This document shows, piece by piece, positions 32,922 to 41,504 of a stretch of DNA of 64,000 nucleotides. Under the pieces are notes generated by a model. The model searched no databases. It saw only the letters and a list, made by a program, of their open reading frames with translations, and had not been told where the DNA came from. How positions within the stretch are numbered: position 1 is the first letter of the stretch; every line of letters starts with the position of its first letter. Origin of the DNA: Actinokineospora bangkokensis (GTDB lineage: Bacteria > Actinomycetota > Actinomycetes > Mycobacteriales > Pseudonocardiaceae); the NCBI RefSeq assembly GCF_001940455.1, contig NZ_MKQR01000026.1, forward strand, positions 554,351-618,350. Reading direction: 5' to 3'. The position numbers and the translations under genes were made by a program.

Positions 32922-33650
32922 TCAGATGGCGAGCAGGGCCATGTGCAGCTCGGTGCGGGCGGGGCCGAGGACGGCCAGCAGCTCGTCGGTGCGGAGGTTG
33001 GTGGCCTCCTCGGCGGCCTCCCAGCGGGCGTGCAGGTGGGGCAGGGCGGCCGCGGCGGCGGTGAGGGCGTCGACCTCGGCGGGGGTCCAGCCGAGGTCCG
33101 CGAGGGGTTCGGCGCGCGGGTCGGCGAGCAGGGCGACGGGGACGGGGATGCCGCAGGCGCGCAGGGCGGCGAAGTGCAGGCCGCCGCGCAGCTCGCGCAG
33201 CAGCATCAGGGCGTGGCCGAGGCGCTGCGGGCCGCCGTGCGGGCGGTCGGCGGCGCGCAGGCCCGCGAACAGCAGCAGCCCGCCCGCGCCCGCGTGGTCG
33301 ACCACCTCGAAGATGAGGTCGGCGGTGCGGTCGGGGGTGGTGGCCCCGGCCAGGGCGGTGGCCGACCACTGGCGCAGGCCCTCCAGGTAGGCGGCGAGGG
33401 CGTCCTCGGCCAGGAGCGTGCAGTCGGCGTGCGCCTGCTCGACGACCTGGGCGGGGTGCACGCCCAGGGCCTCGGTGGCCACGGCCGGGGTCGGGGCGCC
33501 CAGCGCGCTGGCCCGGCCCACCAGGCGCAGCACGCCCGCGGGCTGGCCCGCCGCCGCCTCCTGCTCCGCCAGCTCCGGCGAGGTGAGGAACGCGCCCCCG
33601 AGCCCGTGCACGACGTCGCGGGTGTCGGCGGCGGTGGAGACGGCGGTCAC
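32922..33650 (-). CDS. SCO6745-like conserved actinobacterial protein
   Basis: A 242-residue protein, all helical by eye. The layout (an early ASALGAPTPAVATEALGVHPAQVVEQAHADC segment, a middle segment ending in GLLLFAGLRAADRPHGGPQRLGHALMLLRELRGGLHFAALRACGI, and a late DLGWTPAEVDAL) matches the SCO6745 family of unknown function as I remember it. The conserved H(F/V)AAL after LRELRGG is the clearest signature. No catalytic role is known to me. It lies upstream of the tRNA unit on the same strand but 109 bp away, so probably separate. Confidence 0.6.
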   Translation of the reverse strand: MTAVSTAADTRDVVHGLGGAFLTSPELAEQEAAAGQPAGVLRLVGRASALGAPTPAVATEALGVHPAQVVEQAHADCTLLAEDALAAYLEGLRQWSATALAGATTPDRTADLIFEVVDHAGAGGLLLFAGLRAADRPHGGPQRLGHALMLLRELRGGLHFAALRACGIPVPVALLADPRAEPLADLGWTPAEVDALTAAAAALPHLHARWEAAEEATNLRTDELLAVLGPARTELHMALLAI

Positions 33651-33754
33651 GGCCGCAACGGTGTCACGGAATCGCCGGGAACCGCAATGGCGCGGGTCCC
33701 CGGCGGCCGTGGGAACGGGTTGTCGGGAATGGGGCCGTCGGAAATCGCGCCGCG

Positions 33755-33859
33755 TGAATCGGCGCTGACCGGATCGACAAGGCTCGAATCGGCACGGCTC
33801 GAATCAGCGCTGACTGAATCAGCGCCGACCGGGTCGGCGCTGACCGGATCGGCGCCGCG
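33755..33859. repeat. 15-bp tandem repeat, seven units
   Basis: Seven consecutive 15-bp units with consensus near CGGATCGGCGCTGAC and 1-6 differences each fill the gap between the SCO6745-like gene and the small gene at 33869. Both strands stay open through the repeat because the unit is a multiple of three, but no gene call needs it. Confidence 0.75.
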
Positions 33860-33868
33860 GTCACGGGG

Positions 33869-34111
33869 TCAGCGGCGCACCGGCGGGACGCCGTCCTCGC
33901 CGTCGACCAGGCCCAGCATCTCCAGCAGTTCGCGGCAGTCACCGGCGTCGGTGGCCCCGCGGGCGACGGCGACCCTGGCGCGGCGGACCTGCTCGTCGGA
34001 GACCCTGGCGGAGTCGCCGGAGCGGGGCGCGGGCACGCCGCCGGTGTACGGGGCGCTCGACAGGGTGTCCTCGCGCAGGAGGAAACTCCGCACTTCAAGG
34101 GATCCACTCAT
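33869..34111 (-). CDS. Small conserved acidic protein of unknown function
   Basis: An 80-residue protein beginning MSGSLEVRSFLLREDTL. GGGAGG sits just upstream of two adjacent ATGs (34112-34114 and 34109-34111); the second has the better spacing. The C-terminal helical part RVSDEQVRRARVAVARGAT is followed by DAGDCRELLEMLGLVDGEDG. I recognise DxxDCRxLLxMLGL as a pattern of short actinobacterial proteins without known function. No signal peptide or membrane segment. Confidence 0.65.
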   Translation of the reverse strand: MSGSLEVRSFLLREDTLSSAPYTGGVPAPRSGDSARVSDEQVRRARVAVARGATDAGDCRELLEMLGLVDGEDGVPPVRR

Positions 34112-34303
34112 CATTTCCTCCCCGGCTTTTTGTTTGGGCGTGAGGCTATGAGACAACTCCGGACCCCGGCAGCCCCCCGGCGAGTGAACCCCGGCGGGGC
34201 CGCAGGTTGCGGAAAGTGACCGGTATTCGCGGTGGTTGGCCGGCCGCCCACGGGCGGCACCGGTCCCGCGCCCGCACCGGACGGCGTCCGGTTGCCACAC
34301 CCC

Positions 34304-34318
34304 TACCCCCTAGGGGTA
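34304..34318. promoter_or_regulatory. CsoR-type copper operator
   Basis: TACCCC-CTA-GGGGTA is a perfect G/C-tract palindrome 12 bp upstream of the csoR ATG, the layout known for CsoR operators (AT-flanked C4-5/G4-5 dyads). It predicts autoregulation of csoR-copZ-copA and release on Cu(I) binding. Confidence 0.8.
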
Positions 34319-34329
34319 TCGTCGACGGC

Positions 34330-34626
34330 ATGGAGCACCAGCACCGGCCCGGGTACAGCGGCGCGAAGGACGCGCACCAGCGGCGGCTGCGGCGGGTCGA
34401 GGGCCAGGTCCGCGGCTTGCAGCGGATGGTCGACGAGGACGCCTACTGCATCGACGTGCTGACGCAGGTGTCCGCGGCCACCAAGGCGCTGCAGGCCTTC
34501 GCCCTCGAACTGCTGGAGGAGCACCTGGCCAGCTGCGTCGTCGACGCCGCCCGCGAGGGCGACGAGGCCGCGGCCGTGAAGGTGCGCGAGGCCGCCGACG
34601 CCATCGCCCGCCTCGTCCGCTCCTGA
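34330..34626 (+). CDS. csoR: Copper-sensing repressor CsoR
   Basis: A 98-residue all-helical repressor that leaves DNA when it binds Cu(I). The Cu ligands Cys40 (DAYCID), His65 and Cys69 (EEHLASC) have the exact 25/29-residue spacing of mycobacterial CsoR, which argues for copper rather than nickel or formaldehyde sensing. [16 protein letters not shown] (residues 18-33) is the DNA-binding helix. The ATG at 34330 is chosen over a longer frame that would read through the operator. It heads a three-gene operon with copZ and copA. Confidence 0.92.
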   Translation: MEHQHRPGYSGAKDAHQRRLRRVEGQVRGLQRMVDEDAYCIDVLTQVSAATKALQAFALELLEEHLASCVVDAAREGDEAAAVKVREAADAIARLVRS

Positions 34627-34691
34627 GCACACCCGGCACAGCCACACCCAGCGCGACAGCGCAGAGCACACCCACGCAGGAGGGGACCACC

Positions 34692-34901
34692 GTGTCCGTG
34701 CAGAACACCTACACCGTCACCGGCATGACCTGCGGCCACTGCGCCGCCTCGGTCACCGAGGAGATCTCCGAGCTGTCCGGGGTCACCGACGTCGCCGTGG
34801 ACGTGCCCACCGGCGCGGTCACCGTGACCAGCGACGCCGAACTCGACCGCGCCTCCGTCGCCGCCGCGGTGACCGAGGCGGGCTACCAGCTGGCCGGCTG
34901 A
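34692..34901 (+). CDS. copZ: Copper chaperone CopZ (HMA domain)
   Basis: A 69-residue single HMA domain with beta-alpha-beta order and the metal site MTCGHC (residues 13-18). It carries Cu(I) in the cytoplasm and hands it to the P-type ATPase encoded 29 bp downstream. GTG start with AGGAGGGG 8 nt upstream. Confidence 0.92.
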   Translation: MSVQNTYTVTGMTCGHCAASVTEEISELSGVTDVAVDVPTGAVTVTSDAELDRASVAAAVTEAGYQLAG

Positions 34902-34929
34902 GACCGGCCCCACCGCGAGGGGAGCGCAC

Positions 34930-37206
34930 GTGACCACCACCGAGCGCGGCGCCGGACCGGGCACCGCCGAGCAGGGCACCGAGCTGGGCACCGTCGAGCT
35001 GGACATCGGCGGCATGACCTGCGCGTCCTGCGCCAACCGGGTCGAGCGCAAGCTCAACAAGCTCGACGGCGTGCGGGCCACGGTCAACTTCGCCACCGAG
35101 CGCGCCACCGTCACCACGCCCACCGGGCTGCCGCTGGAGCGGCTGGTCGGCGCCGTGGAGGCCGCGGGCTACACCGCGGCACCGGTGGCCGAGGAGCCCG
35201 CGGACGAGGCCGCCGACGACGCCGCGTTCGACGACGAGGCGGGTGAGCTGCGCGAGCGGTTCCTGCTCTCGGCGCTGCTCAGCGCCCCGGTGGTGGCCGT
35301 GTCGATGGTCCCGGCGTGGCAGTTCCCCACCTGGCAGTGGGTGGTGTTCGCGCTCGCGTCGGTGGTCGTGGTCGTCTGCGCGTGGCCGTTCCACCGGGCC
35401 GCCGCGGTGAACCTGCGGCACGGCGCGACCACCATGGACACCCTGGTGTCCATGGGCGTCGTGGTGGCCTACCTGTGGTCGGCCTACGCGCTGCTGTTCG
35501 GCGGCGCGGGCGAGGTGGGCCTGCGCCACGAGTTCAGCCTGCTGCCCGGCGGCGGGCACACCGCGGACGTCTACTTCGAGGTCGGCGTCGCCGTGACCAC
35601 GTTCCTGCTGCTCGGCCGCTGGCTGGAGGCGCGCTCGAAGCGGCGGGCGGGCTCGGCGCTGCGGGCGCTGCTGGCCCTGGGCGCCAAGGACGTCGCGGTG
35701 CTGCGCGGCGGCACCGAGGTGCGGGTTCCGATCGGCGGGCTGCGCGCGGGGGAGCTGTTCGTGGTGCGGCCCGGGGAGAAGGTGGCCACCGACGGCGAGG
35801 TCGTCGAGGGCGGCTCCGCGGTCGACCGCTCGCTGGTCACCGGCGAGTCGGTGCCCGAGGAGGTCGGCCCCGGCGCCGCGGTCGTCGGCGGCACGCTCAA
35901 CACCAGCGGCAGGCTCGTCGTGCGGGCCACCCGGGTCGGCGCGGACACCCAGCTGGCGCAGATGGCGCGGCTGGTGGAGCAGGCCCAGACCGGCAAGGCG
36001 CAGGTGCAGCGGCTGGCGGACCGGGTCTCGGCGGTGTTCGTCCCGGTGGTGCTGGTCATCGCCGCCGCCACCCTGGCGGGCTGGCTGCTCAGCGGCGCGG
36101 CCGCCGACGCCGCCGTCACCGCCGCGGTGGCCGTGCTGGTGATCGCCTGCCCGTGCGCGCTGGGCCTGGCCACGCCGACGGCGCTGCTGGTCGGCACCGG
36201 CCGGGGCGCGCAGCTGGGCATCCTGGTCAAGGGCCCGGAGGTGCTGGAGTCCACCCGCCGGGTCACCACGGTCGTGCTGGACAAGACCGGCACGGTCACC
36301 ACCGGCCGGATGTCGGTCGCGGAGCTGCTGCCCGCCGAGGGCGTCACCGCCGAGCGGCTGCTGCGGGTGGCCGGGGCGGTGGAGTCCGGCTCCGAGCACC
36401 CGATCGCCCGGGCCATCGCCGCCCGCGCCGCCGAGGACGCGCCGCTGCCGCCGGTCGAGCACTTCCACAGCACCGAGGGCCTGGGCGTCACCGGCGTGGT
36501 GGCGGGGGAGGACGTGGTGGTGGGCCGCCCCCGGCTGCTGGCCCAGCACGGCGTCGCGGGCGTCAACGAGCTGGAGCGGGCCAGGGCCGAGGCCGAGGCG
36601 CGCGGCAGCACGGTCGTCGCGGTCGCCGCGGGCGGCCGGGCGCTCGGCCTGGTCGCGGTGGCCGACGCGGTGAAGGCCACCAGCGCGGCGGCGATCACCG
36701 CGCTGCGCGACCTGGGGCTGCGGCCGGTGCTGCTCACCGGCGACAACACCCGGGTGGCCGAGGCGGTCGCGGCGCGGGTCGGCATCACCGACGTCATCGC
36801 GGAGGTGCTGCCCGGGGAGAAGGTCGACGCGGTGCGCCACCTGCAATCCCGGGGCGAGGTCGTGGCCATGGTGGGCGACGGGGTCAACGACGCGCCCGCG
36901 CTGGCCGCGGCCGACCTGGGCCTGGCCATGGGCACCGGCGCCGACGCGGCGATCGAGGCGGGCGACCTCACCCTGGTCCGCGGCGACCTGCGGTTGGCGG
37001 CCGACGCGATCCGGCTGTCCCGGCGCACCCTGGCCACGATCAAGGGCAACCTGTTCTGGGCCTTCGCCTACAACGCCGCGGGCATCCCGCTCGCCGCGTT
37101 CGGCCTGCTCAACCCGATGCTCGCGGGGGCGGCGATGGCCCTGTCCAGCGTGTTCGTGGTGTCCAACAGCTTGCGCCTGCGGGGGTTCCGGGCCAGCGCG
37201 AGCTGA
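34930..37206 (+). CDS. copA: Cu(I)-exporting P1B-type ATPase
   Basis: A 758-residue efflux pump. One N-terminal HMA domain (GGMTCASC, Cys31 and Cys34), eight membrane segments, the membrane metal site Cys407-Pro-Cys409 ([13 protein letters not shown]), the phosphorylated Asp451 in DKTGTVT, the HP dipeptide ([11 protein letters not shown]), the ATP-binding region GEGLGV-like (STEGLGVTG) and the hinge [10 protein letters not shown] are all present. CPC plus the csoR/copZ neighbours point to Cu(I) export. Length is normal for a single-HMA CopA. Expression is expected to follow the CsoR operator. Confidence 0.95.
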   Translation: MTTTERGAGPGTAEQGTELGTVELDIGGMTCASCANRVERKLNKLDGVRATVNFATERATVTTPTGLPLERLVGAVEAAGYTAAPVAEEPADEAADDAAFDDEAGELRERFLLSALLSAPVVAVSMVPAWQFPTWQWVVFALASVVVVVCAWPFHRAAAVNLRHGATTMDTLVSMGVVVAYLWSAYALLFGGAGEVGLRHEFSLLPGGGHTADVYFEVGVAVTTFLLLGRWLEARSKRRAGSALRALLALGAKDVAVLRGGTEVRVPIGGLRAGELFVVRPGEKVATDGEVVEGGSAVDRSLVTGESVPEEVGPGAAVVGGTLNTSGRLVVRATRVGADTQLAQMARLVEQAQTGKAQVQRLADRVSAVFVPVVLVIAAATLAGWLLSGAAADAAVTAAVAVLVIACPCALGLATPTALLVGTGRGAQLGILVKGPEVLESTRRVTTVVLDKTGTVTTGRMSVAELLPAEGVTAERLLRVAGAVESGSEHPIARAIAARAAEDAPLPPVEHFHSTEGLGVTGVVAGEDVVVGRPRLLAQHGVAGVNELERARAEAEARGSTVVAVAAGGRALGLVAVADAVKATSAAAITALRDLGLRPVLLTGDNTRVAEAVAARVGITDVIAEVLPGEKVDAVRHLQSRGEVVAMVGDGVNDAPALAAADLGLAMGTGADAAIEAGDLTLVRGDLRLAADAIRLSRRTLATIKGNLFWAFAYNAAGIPLAAFGLLNPMLAGAAMALSSVFVVSNSLRLRGFRASAS

Positions 37207-37468
37207 GCGGGGGCGCACCCGGGGCGTGTCGACGAGGCGACAACCGGGTGAACGACACGGGGATTTCCCCCTCCCGCCAGACGCGTGCGCGTGCAACAAT
37301 CGTGGTGCTGGCCCTCCCCCGGTCAGCATCTGTGGAGATCCCCCCGGCCCCCGCGTTCCTCCCCCTGGCGCGGGGGCCTCTCCACGTCCGCGCAGGTCAG
37401 CACCCGGGCGCCCAGTGGCGCACCGCACACGGCTCGCAGGCGCGCACCCGGCCGGCTATCGTGTCCCG

Positions 37469-37813
37469 GTGCCTTTTCCCTCTTTCGGACGCAACAAGTC
37501 GGACGCCAAGCAGTCCGACGGCACCAACCCCGGGCGCCACCGCACGCCACTGCGGGACCAGGAGCAGGAGGAGGTCCCGGACAACGACCTGGAGGACTAC
37601 CTCGCCGCGCTCGCACCCGACAGCGACCCGGAGTCGACCGGCGCGGGCCGCCGCTTCGGCAGCGCCGAGGTGCACCAGCTGAGGCTCCCGCTCGCCGCCA
37701 ACGAGCAGCTGCGCGAGGTCGCCGCCTACCGCAACACCTCCCCGATGGCGCTGGCCCAGGAGTGGGTCATGCAGCGCCTGGAGTGGGAGATCCAGCAGAT
37801 CCGGGAGTCCTAG
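37469..37813 (+). CDS. Small conserved protein with ribbon-helix-helix-like C-terminus
   Basis: A 114-residue protein with a polar, charged N-terminal half (FGRNKSDAKQSDG, then EQEEVPDNDLEDYLAAL) and a compact C-terminal end, EVHQLRLPLAANEQLREVAA followed by SPMALAQEWVMQRLEWEIQ. The strand-helix-helix pattern of the last 50 residues resembles ribbon-helix-helix DNA-binding folds. The GTG at 37469 is preferred; the longer frame reads Pro/Arg-rich sequence with no gene character. Function unknown. Confidence 0.6.
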   Translation: MPFPSFGRNKSDAKQSDGTNPGRHRTPLRDQEQEEVPDNDLEDYLAALAPDSDPESTGAGRRFGSAEVHQLRLPLAANEQLREVAAYRNTSPMALAQEWVMQRLEWEIQQIRES

Positions 37814-37821
37814 CGGTTCGC

Positions 37822-37863
37822 GTGCGACAGCCCCGGCCCGCTGCTGGACCGGGGCTGTCGCAC
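37822..37863. terminator. Bidirectional hairpin terminator
   Basis: GTGCGACAGCCCCGG pairs perfectly with CCGGGGCTGTCGCAC around a 12-nt loop, between the convergent 37813 stop and the cold-shock gene stop. Confidence 0.8.
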
Positions 37864-37898
37864 GTGGTCAGCCGGTGCCGCTCCCGCGCGGCGGGTGA

Positions 37899-38105
37899 CT
37901 ACTGGAGCGGGACGACGTTCGTGGCCTGCGGGCCCTTGGTGCCCTGGCCGACCTCGAACTCGACCCGCTGGTTCTCCTCCAGCGTCCGGAAGCCCTTCGA
38001 CTGGATCTCGGAGTAGTGGACGAAGACATCGGCCTCGCCGTTGTCCTGGGCGATGAACCCGTAGCCCTTCTCCGAGTTGAACCACTTGACGGTGCCCTGT
38101 GCCAT
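37899..38105 (-). CDS. cspA: Cold-shock domain protein
   Basis: A 67-residue single cold-shock domain that binds single-stranded RNA/DNA. RNP1 is KGYGFIA (from about residue 13) and RNP2 is [15 protein letters not shown] opens the fold and the length is standard. GGAGG lies about 12 nt before the ATG. A strong hairpin sits 27 nt further upstream in the leader. Confidence 0.95.
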   Translation of the reverse strand: MAQGTVKWFNSEKGYGFIAQDNGEADVFVHYSEIQSKGFRTLEENQRVEFEVGQGTKGPQATNVVPLQ

Positions 38106-38535
38106 AAACCTGCCTCCAACGCAGGAGCTCAGGGGCTGCACCGTGCAGCCCCCAGGCCGCCCCGGGCGGTACCCCCGCCCCTGTGCGACGGAAGAGCAGC
38201 GCGCCCGCGTCGTCGTTCCGCGAGCGTGTAAGCACGAACACAGAAACTACGGCCAGCGACCAGAAGAGTACGGGGTGAATCTCCGGCGCACTACTGCCTG
38301 ACGGGCATCCTGCTAGGCCGAGCGGGTGATGCTCTTCGGCACTCAGCGCGACGGCCACATCGCTGTCCGGATGCGACCGCCGCACGCCGACCCCCACGCC
38401 GCGATGTGTCTCGCGTCACAGGCCGGAACGGCCAACGACCGGCGGCGCCGGAGCGTCGATACGGGTGTACCCGCGAGGCGGGTCGGCGAGTGCTTTTCCG
38501 TGGGGGAAGAGGCCGTGGGGGAACAGGAGCAGGAC
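38106..38535. other. Divergent intergenic region: csp leader and L,D-transpeptidase promoter
   Basis: 430 bp with no gene. The left part is the leader of the cold-shock gene (minus strand) and contains a perfect hairpin. The right part must carry the promoter of the lipoprotein gene at 38536. Open frames across it lack a ribosome binding site and coding character. Confidence 0.6.
38132..38152 (-). promoter_or_regulatory. Hairpin in the cold-shock gene leader
   Basis: GGGGCTGCAC and GTGCAGCCCC flank a single C, a perfect 10-bp palindrome ending 27 nt upstream of the ATG. In a cold-shock mRNA leader it could be a temperature-dependent structure near the ribosome binding site, or a protein-binding dyad; the sequence cannot say which. 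Confidence 0.5.
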
Positions 38536-39729
38536 ATGCAGAGGCCGAAGCGCTGGGTCCCGGCGCTGCTGGGCGCGGGGGTCGCGGCGGCGCTGGCGCT
38601 GGGCGGGTGCAGCGCGGACGGACCGGTCACCGCGGCGGGCGGCGCGGGCGTGGAGCGCGCCGAGCAGCAGGCGGTCGCCACGTCGGCGGCGGTCACCACG
38701 ACCCCGGCGGCGGGGGCCGTCGACGTCGCGCCCGGGGTGCCCGCGAGCGTGACCGTGGCGGGCGGGTCGCTGGTCGAGGTGGCGCTGACCAACCCGGACG
38801 GCAAGCGGGTGGCGGGGAACCTGGCCGCGGACAAGAAGTCCTGGGTGACCACCGAGGACCTGGGCTACGGCAAGACCTACACGTGGTCGGGCACCGCGAC
38901 CGGCGCCGACGGCGCCGCGGTGCCGCTGGCGGGCGCGTTCACCACCGCCAAGCCCAAGCGGCAGGTGGGCGCCAGCATCAACACCGGCGACGGCCAGACC
39001 TACGGGGTCGCCATGCCGATCGCGGTCACCTTCGACGCGGCGGTCAAGGACAAGGTCGCCGCCGAGCAGGCGCTGGAGGTGGAGACCTCGGTGCCCACCG
39101 AGGGCGCGTGGGCGTGGCTGGACGACCGCCGGGCGCACTGGCGGCCCAAGGAGTACTGGAAGCCGGGCACCCAGGTCACCGTCACCGTCGACATCTACGG
39201 CCGCGACCTCGGCGGCGGCACCTACGGCCGGGCCGACCTCACCTCCGCGTTCACCATCGGCCGGTCCCAGGTGGTCCAGGCCAACACCCAGACCCACCGC
39301 ATGGTCGTCCTCCGCGACGGGGTGCCGGTGATGGACTTCCCGGCCTCCATGGGCCTGGACTCCGACCCGGGCCGCGTCACCCGCAGCGGCACCCACGTCG
39401 TGATGAGCAAGCACGCCACCTACGGCATGACCAACCCCAAGTACGACTACGAGAACGTCGTCGTCCCCTGGGCCGTCCGCATCTCCAACAACGGCGAGTT
39501 CGTCCACGGCTACGCCCCCTCCATCCCCCAGCAGGGCAAGCGCAACGTCAGCCACGGCTGCATCAACCTCAGCCCCACCAACGCCAAGGCCTACTACGAC
39601 ACCGCCCTGCCCGGCGACCCCGTCGAGATCACCGGCAGCACCCAACAGCTCGGCCCCGCCGACGGCGACTACTACGACTGGGCCATCCCCTGGTCCCAGT
39701 GGACCACCATGGCCGCCACCAACAACTAG
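38536..39729 (+). CDS. L,D-transpeptidase lipoprotein (Ldt family, YkuD domain)
   Basis: A 397-residue enzyme that makes 3-3 peptidoglycan cross-links. The signal ends in LALGGCS (lipobox, Cys24-Ser), two Ig-like domains follow (about residues 60-260, with FTTAKPKRQVGASINTGDGQTYG at the second), and the YkuD domain ends in NVSHGCINLSPTNA with catalytic Cys342 and its His. The C-terminal GDYYDWAIPWSQW matches the tail of mycobacterial LdtMt2-type enzymes. AGGAG lies 10 nt before the ATG. Confidence 0.93.
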   Translation: MQRPKRWVPALLGAGVAAALALGGCSADGPVTAAGGAGVERAEQQAVATSAAVTTTPAAGAVDVAPGVPASVTVAGGSLVEVALTNPDGKRVAGNLAADKKSWVTTEDLGYGKTYTWSGTATGADGAAVPLAGAFTTAKPKRQVGASINTGDGQTYGVAMPIAVTFDAAVKDKVAAEQALEVETSVPTEGAWAWLDDRRAHWRPKEYWKPGTQVTVTVDIYGRDLGGGTYGRADLTSAFTIGRSQVVQANTQTHRMVVLRDGVPVMDFPASMGLDSDPGRVTRSGTHVVMSKHATYGMTNPKYDYENVVVPWAVRISNNGEFVHGYAPSIPQQGKRNVSHGCINLSPTNAKAYYDTALPGDPVEITGSTQQLGPADGDYYDWAIPWSQWTTMAATNN

Positions 39730-39757
39730 ACGGCCGCCACCGACGAGACGGCAGCAC

Positions 39758-39803
39758 AGCCCCATGGGGACGGCCCGCGCAAGCGGCCCGTCCCCATGGG
39801 GCT
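39758..39803 (+). terminator. Hairpin terminator after the L,D-transpeptidase
   Basis: AGCCCCATGGGGACGG and its complement CCGTCCCCATGGGGCT pair over 16 bp, extended by CCCGC/GCGG and closed by a GCAA loop. No T-tract. Confidence 0.75.
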
Positions 39804-39853
39804 TCCCGGAGAACGCAACCACCCGCACGAGCTGAGCCCGGACAGCCGGCCCT

Positions 39854-40000
39854 GCCCGGTTGGGTGGATCCGCTTGGCTGGGGGAGGCGATCATGTGCTA
39901 CCCAACGGGACGGGCGGGCGTCTTTTCAGCCCGCCTTTTCCCGCCCGACAGCACATGATCGCCGTAGGGGCCCCGGCCAAGCGCATCCACCCAACCGGGC
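39854..40000. repeat. Long palindromic intergenic element, copy C
   Basis: Outer 30-bp arms 39854-39883 and 39971-40000 pair with two mismatches. Inner arms GGCGATCATGTGCT (39886-39899) and AGCACATGATCGCC (39950-39963) pair perfectly. The centre (39900-39949) carries CTTTTCAGCCCGCCTTTTCC between G/C-rich flanks. The whole unit is nearly the reverse complement of copy A 19 kb away. Confidence 0.9.
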
Positions 40001-40111
40001 CCACCACCCCAGCCCCCGAACCTCCCGCGACGCCAAGCGCCCACCCAACCGACCCACAACGAAAACCCGACGAGCGCCCACACCCCCACCACCCCGGCTA
40101 CGGTTGCCCCC

Positions 40112-40963
40112 GTGAGCCGCTTCGCCGCCCTGGGCCAGGTGCTGGGCCAGCCACCGAGCGCCCCCGAGGACGACGAGGTGGCGACCGGGACGCTGGTCGT
40201 GCGCGCCTCCGGGGCCAGCGCCGCCCGCCAGGCCCTCGACGCCGCCCGCGGCGCTCGGTCGAAGGCCGACCCGGAGCGGGTGCAGCTGCTGATGCGCGCC
40301 ACCCTGCCCCGCCACCTGCCGCCGCAGGGCACCACGACCACCTTCGGCGACTGCGCGCTGCACGCCCAGCCGGGGGAGCGCCAGGGGATGCTCCTGCTGA
40401 CCGCGGCCACCCACAAGCTCTCCATCGACTTCAGCGAGCTGCGCCCGCTGCTGTTCCGCCAGGTGCCGATCGACCGCGGGCTGCAGGCGCTGTTCACCAC
40501 GTCCGCGGCCCACCTGCTCTCGGTGGCGGAGACCCTCGACCCGCACGGCGCGAAGTCCTACCTGCTGGGCCTGGCCGACCTGGTCCTGCGCACGGCGCTG
40601 CGCTCGGAGCTGGACCGGGCGGACGCCCTGGCCACCCGCAGGCGCGCGGCGACGGAGTACATCCGCGACCACCTCTCCGACCCCGCCCTCACCGCGGAGC
40701 GGATCGCCGACGCCCTCTTCATCTCCCGCCGCCGCCTCTACCAGCTGTTCGACGACGGCGAGGGCGTGTCCGGCCGCATCCGCGCGCTGCGCGTCGAGCG
40801 GGCCAAGGAGCTGCTGGCCGACCCGGCCCTGGGCGTCCGGGCGATCGGGGAGATCAGCCGCCAGTGCGGGTTCGCCAACGCCGCGCACTTCTCCCGCACG
40901 TTCCGCAAAGCCGTGGGCCAGACCCCGCGCGACTACCGGGACCAGGTGCTCGGAGGTCCGTAG
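40112..40963 (+). CDS. AraC-family transcriptional regulator
   Basis: A 283-residue regulator. The N-terminal 180 residues hold a cupin-like or AraC-binding-like domain of the SalR/'AraC-like ligand binding' type (GDCALHAQPGERQGMLLLTAA). The C-terminal AraC HTH pair is clear: TAERIADALFISRRRLYQLF and VRAIGEISRQCGFANAAHFSR with RKAVGQTPRDYR. The effector and targets are unknown. It converges on the 40974-44388 operon with 10 bp between stops. GTG start. Confidence 0.88.
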   Translation: MSRFAALGQVLGQPPSAPEDDEVATGTLVVRASGASAARQALDAARGARSKADPERVQLLMRATLPRHLPPQGTTTTFGDCALHAQPGERQGMLLLTAATHKLSIDFSELRPLLFRQVPIDRGLQALFTTSAAHLLSVAETLDPHGAKSYLLGLADLVLRTALRSELDRADALATRRRAATEYIRDHLSDPALTAERIADALFISRRRLYQLFDDGEGVSGRIRALRVERAKELLADPALGVRAIGEISRQCGFANAAHFSRTFRKAVGQTPRDYRDQVLGGP

Positions 40964-40973
40964 CCGCGGGCGG

Positions 40974-41504
40974 TCAGCCGAAGGCCACCGAGGACACCAG
41001 CCGCCCCAGCACGCCCGCCAGCTCCAGCCAGCCCCGGCCGGTGGTGGAGTGCAGGGTGAACACCGCCATCCGCCGCCCGCCCGGTTCCACCACCACCGCT
41101 TGCAGCTGGCAGCCCGCCTCGACCGCCGGGATGCGGTCCGCGATGACCACCGGGTAGCCCTGCTCGGTGCACGACTCGGTGACGTCCTGGATGTCCGGCC
41201 CGGCCGCGCCCTCCAGGTACCGGCGCAGCTCCGCCGCCGCGTCCGGCCCGTGCGGGGCGTCGGACACCACCACCAGCGCCACCAGCACCGCCGGGTCGGC
41301 CGCGGCGTGCTCGACGACGGCCACGAGCCCGGCGCCGTGGGCGTGGGCCAGCTCGGCGGCCTCCTCGGCGGACTGGCGGACCCCCGGGTCGTGGGCGGCC
41401 TCGGGGCCGCGGGCGCGCACCATCAGCGCGGCCAGCTCGTCGGCGGTGCGCTCGGGGGAGGCCAGCGACACCGGGGTCACCCCAGCGACGGACGCGAGCC
41501 TCAC
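40974..41504 (-). CDS. Conserved hypothetical protein of a type VII substrate operon
   Basis: A 176-residue protein with no signal peptide or membrane segment. By eye it is mixed alpha/beta with a strand-rich C-terminal half (GCQLQAVVVEPGGRRMAVFT, then WLELAGVLGRLVSSVAFG). I do not recognise a family. Its GTG overlaps the TGA of the WxG protein upstream by 4 bp, so it is made with that protein. A chaperone (EspG-like) or LpqN-like partner role is conceivable but unsupported. Confidence 0.6.
   Translation of the reverse strand: MRLASVAGVTPVSLASPERTADELAALMVRARGPEAAHDPGVRQSAEEAAELAHAHGAGLVAVVEHAAADPAVLVALVVVSDAPHGPDAAAELRRYLEGAAGPDIQDVTESCTEQGYPVVIADRIPAVEAGCQLQAVVVEPGGRRMAVFTLHSTTGRGWLELAGVLGRLVSSVAFG

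Larger units (their letters stand above)
39730..40111. other. Intergenic region with terminator and palindromic element C
   Basis: 382 bp between two plus-strand genes. It holds the terminator (39758-39803) and palindromic element C (39854-40000). The last 110 bp are A/C-rich and presumably carry the promoter of the AraC-type gene. Confidence 0.65.

Noticed and set aside
38326-38535. N-terminal extension of the L,D-transpeptidase from an ATG at 38326
   Set aside because: The ATG at 38536 has an AGGAG site and is followed at once by a complete lipoprotein signal; the extension would hide it.
20629-40000. Palindromic elements as a CRISPR array
   Set aside because: There is no regular repeat-spacer pattern and no cas gene; the copies are isolated and 148 bp long.
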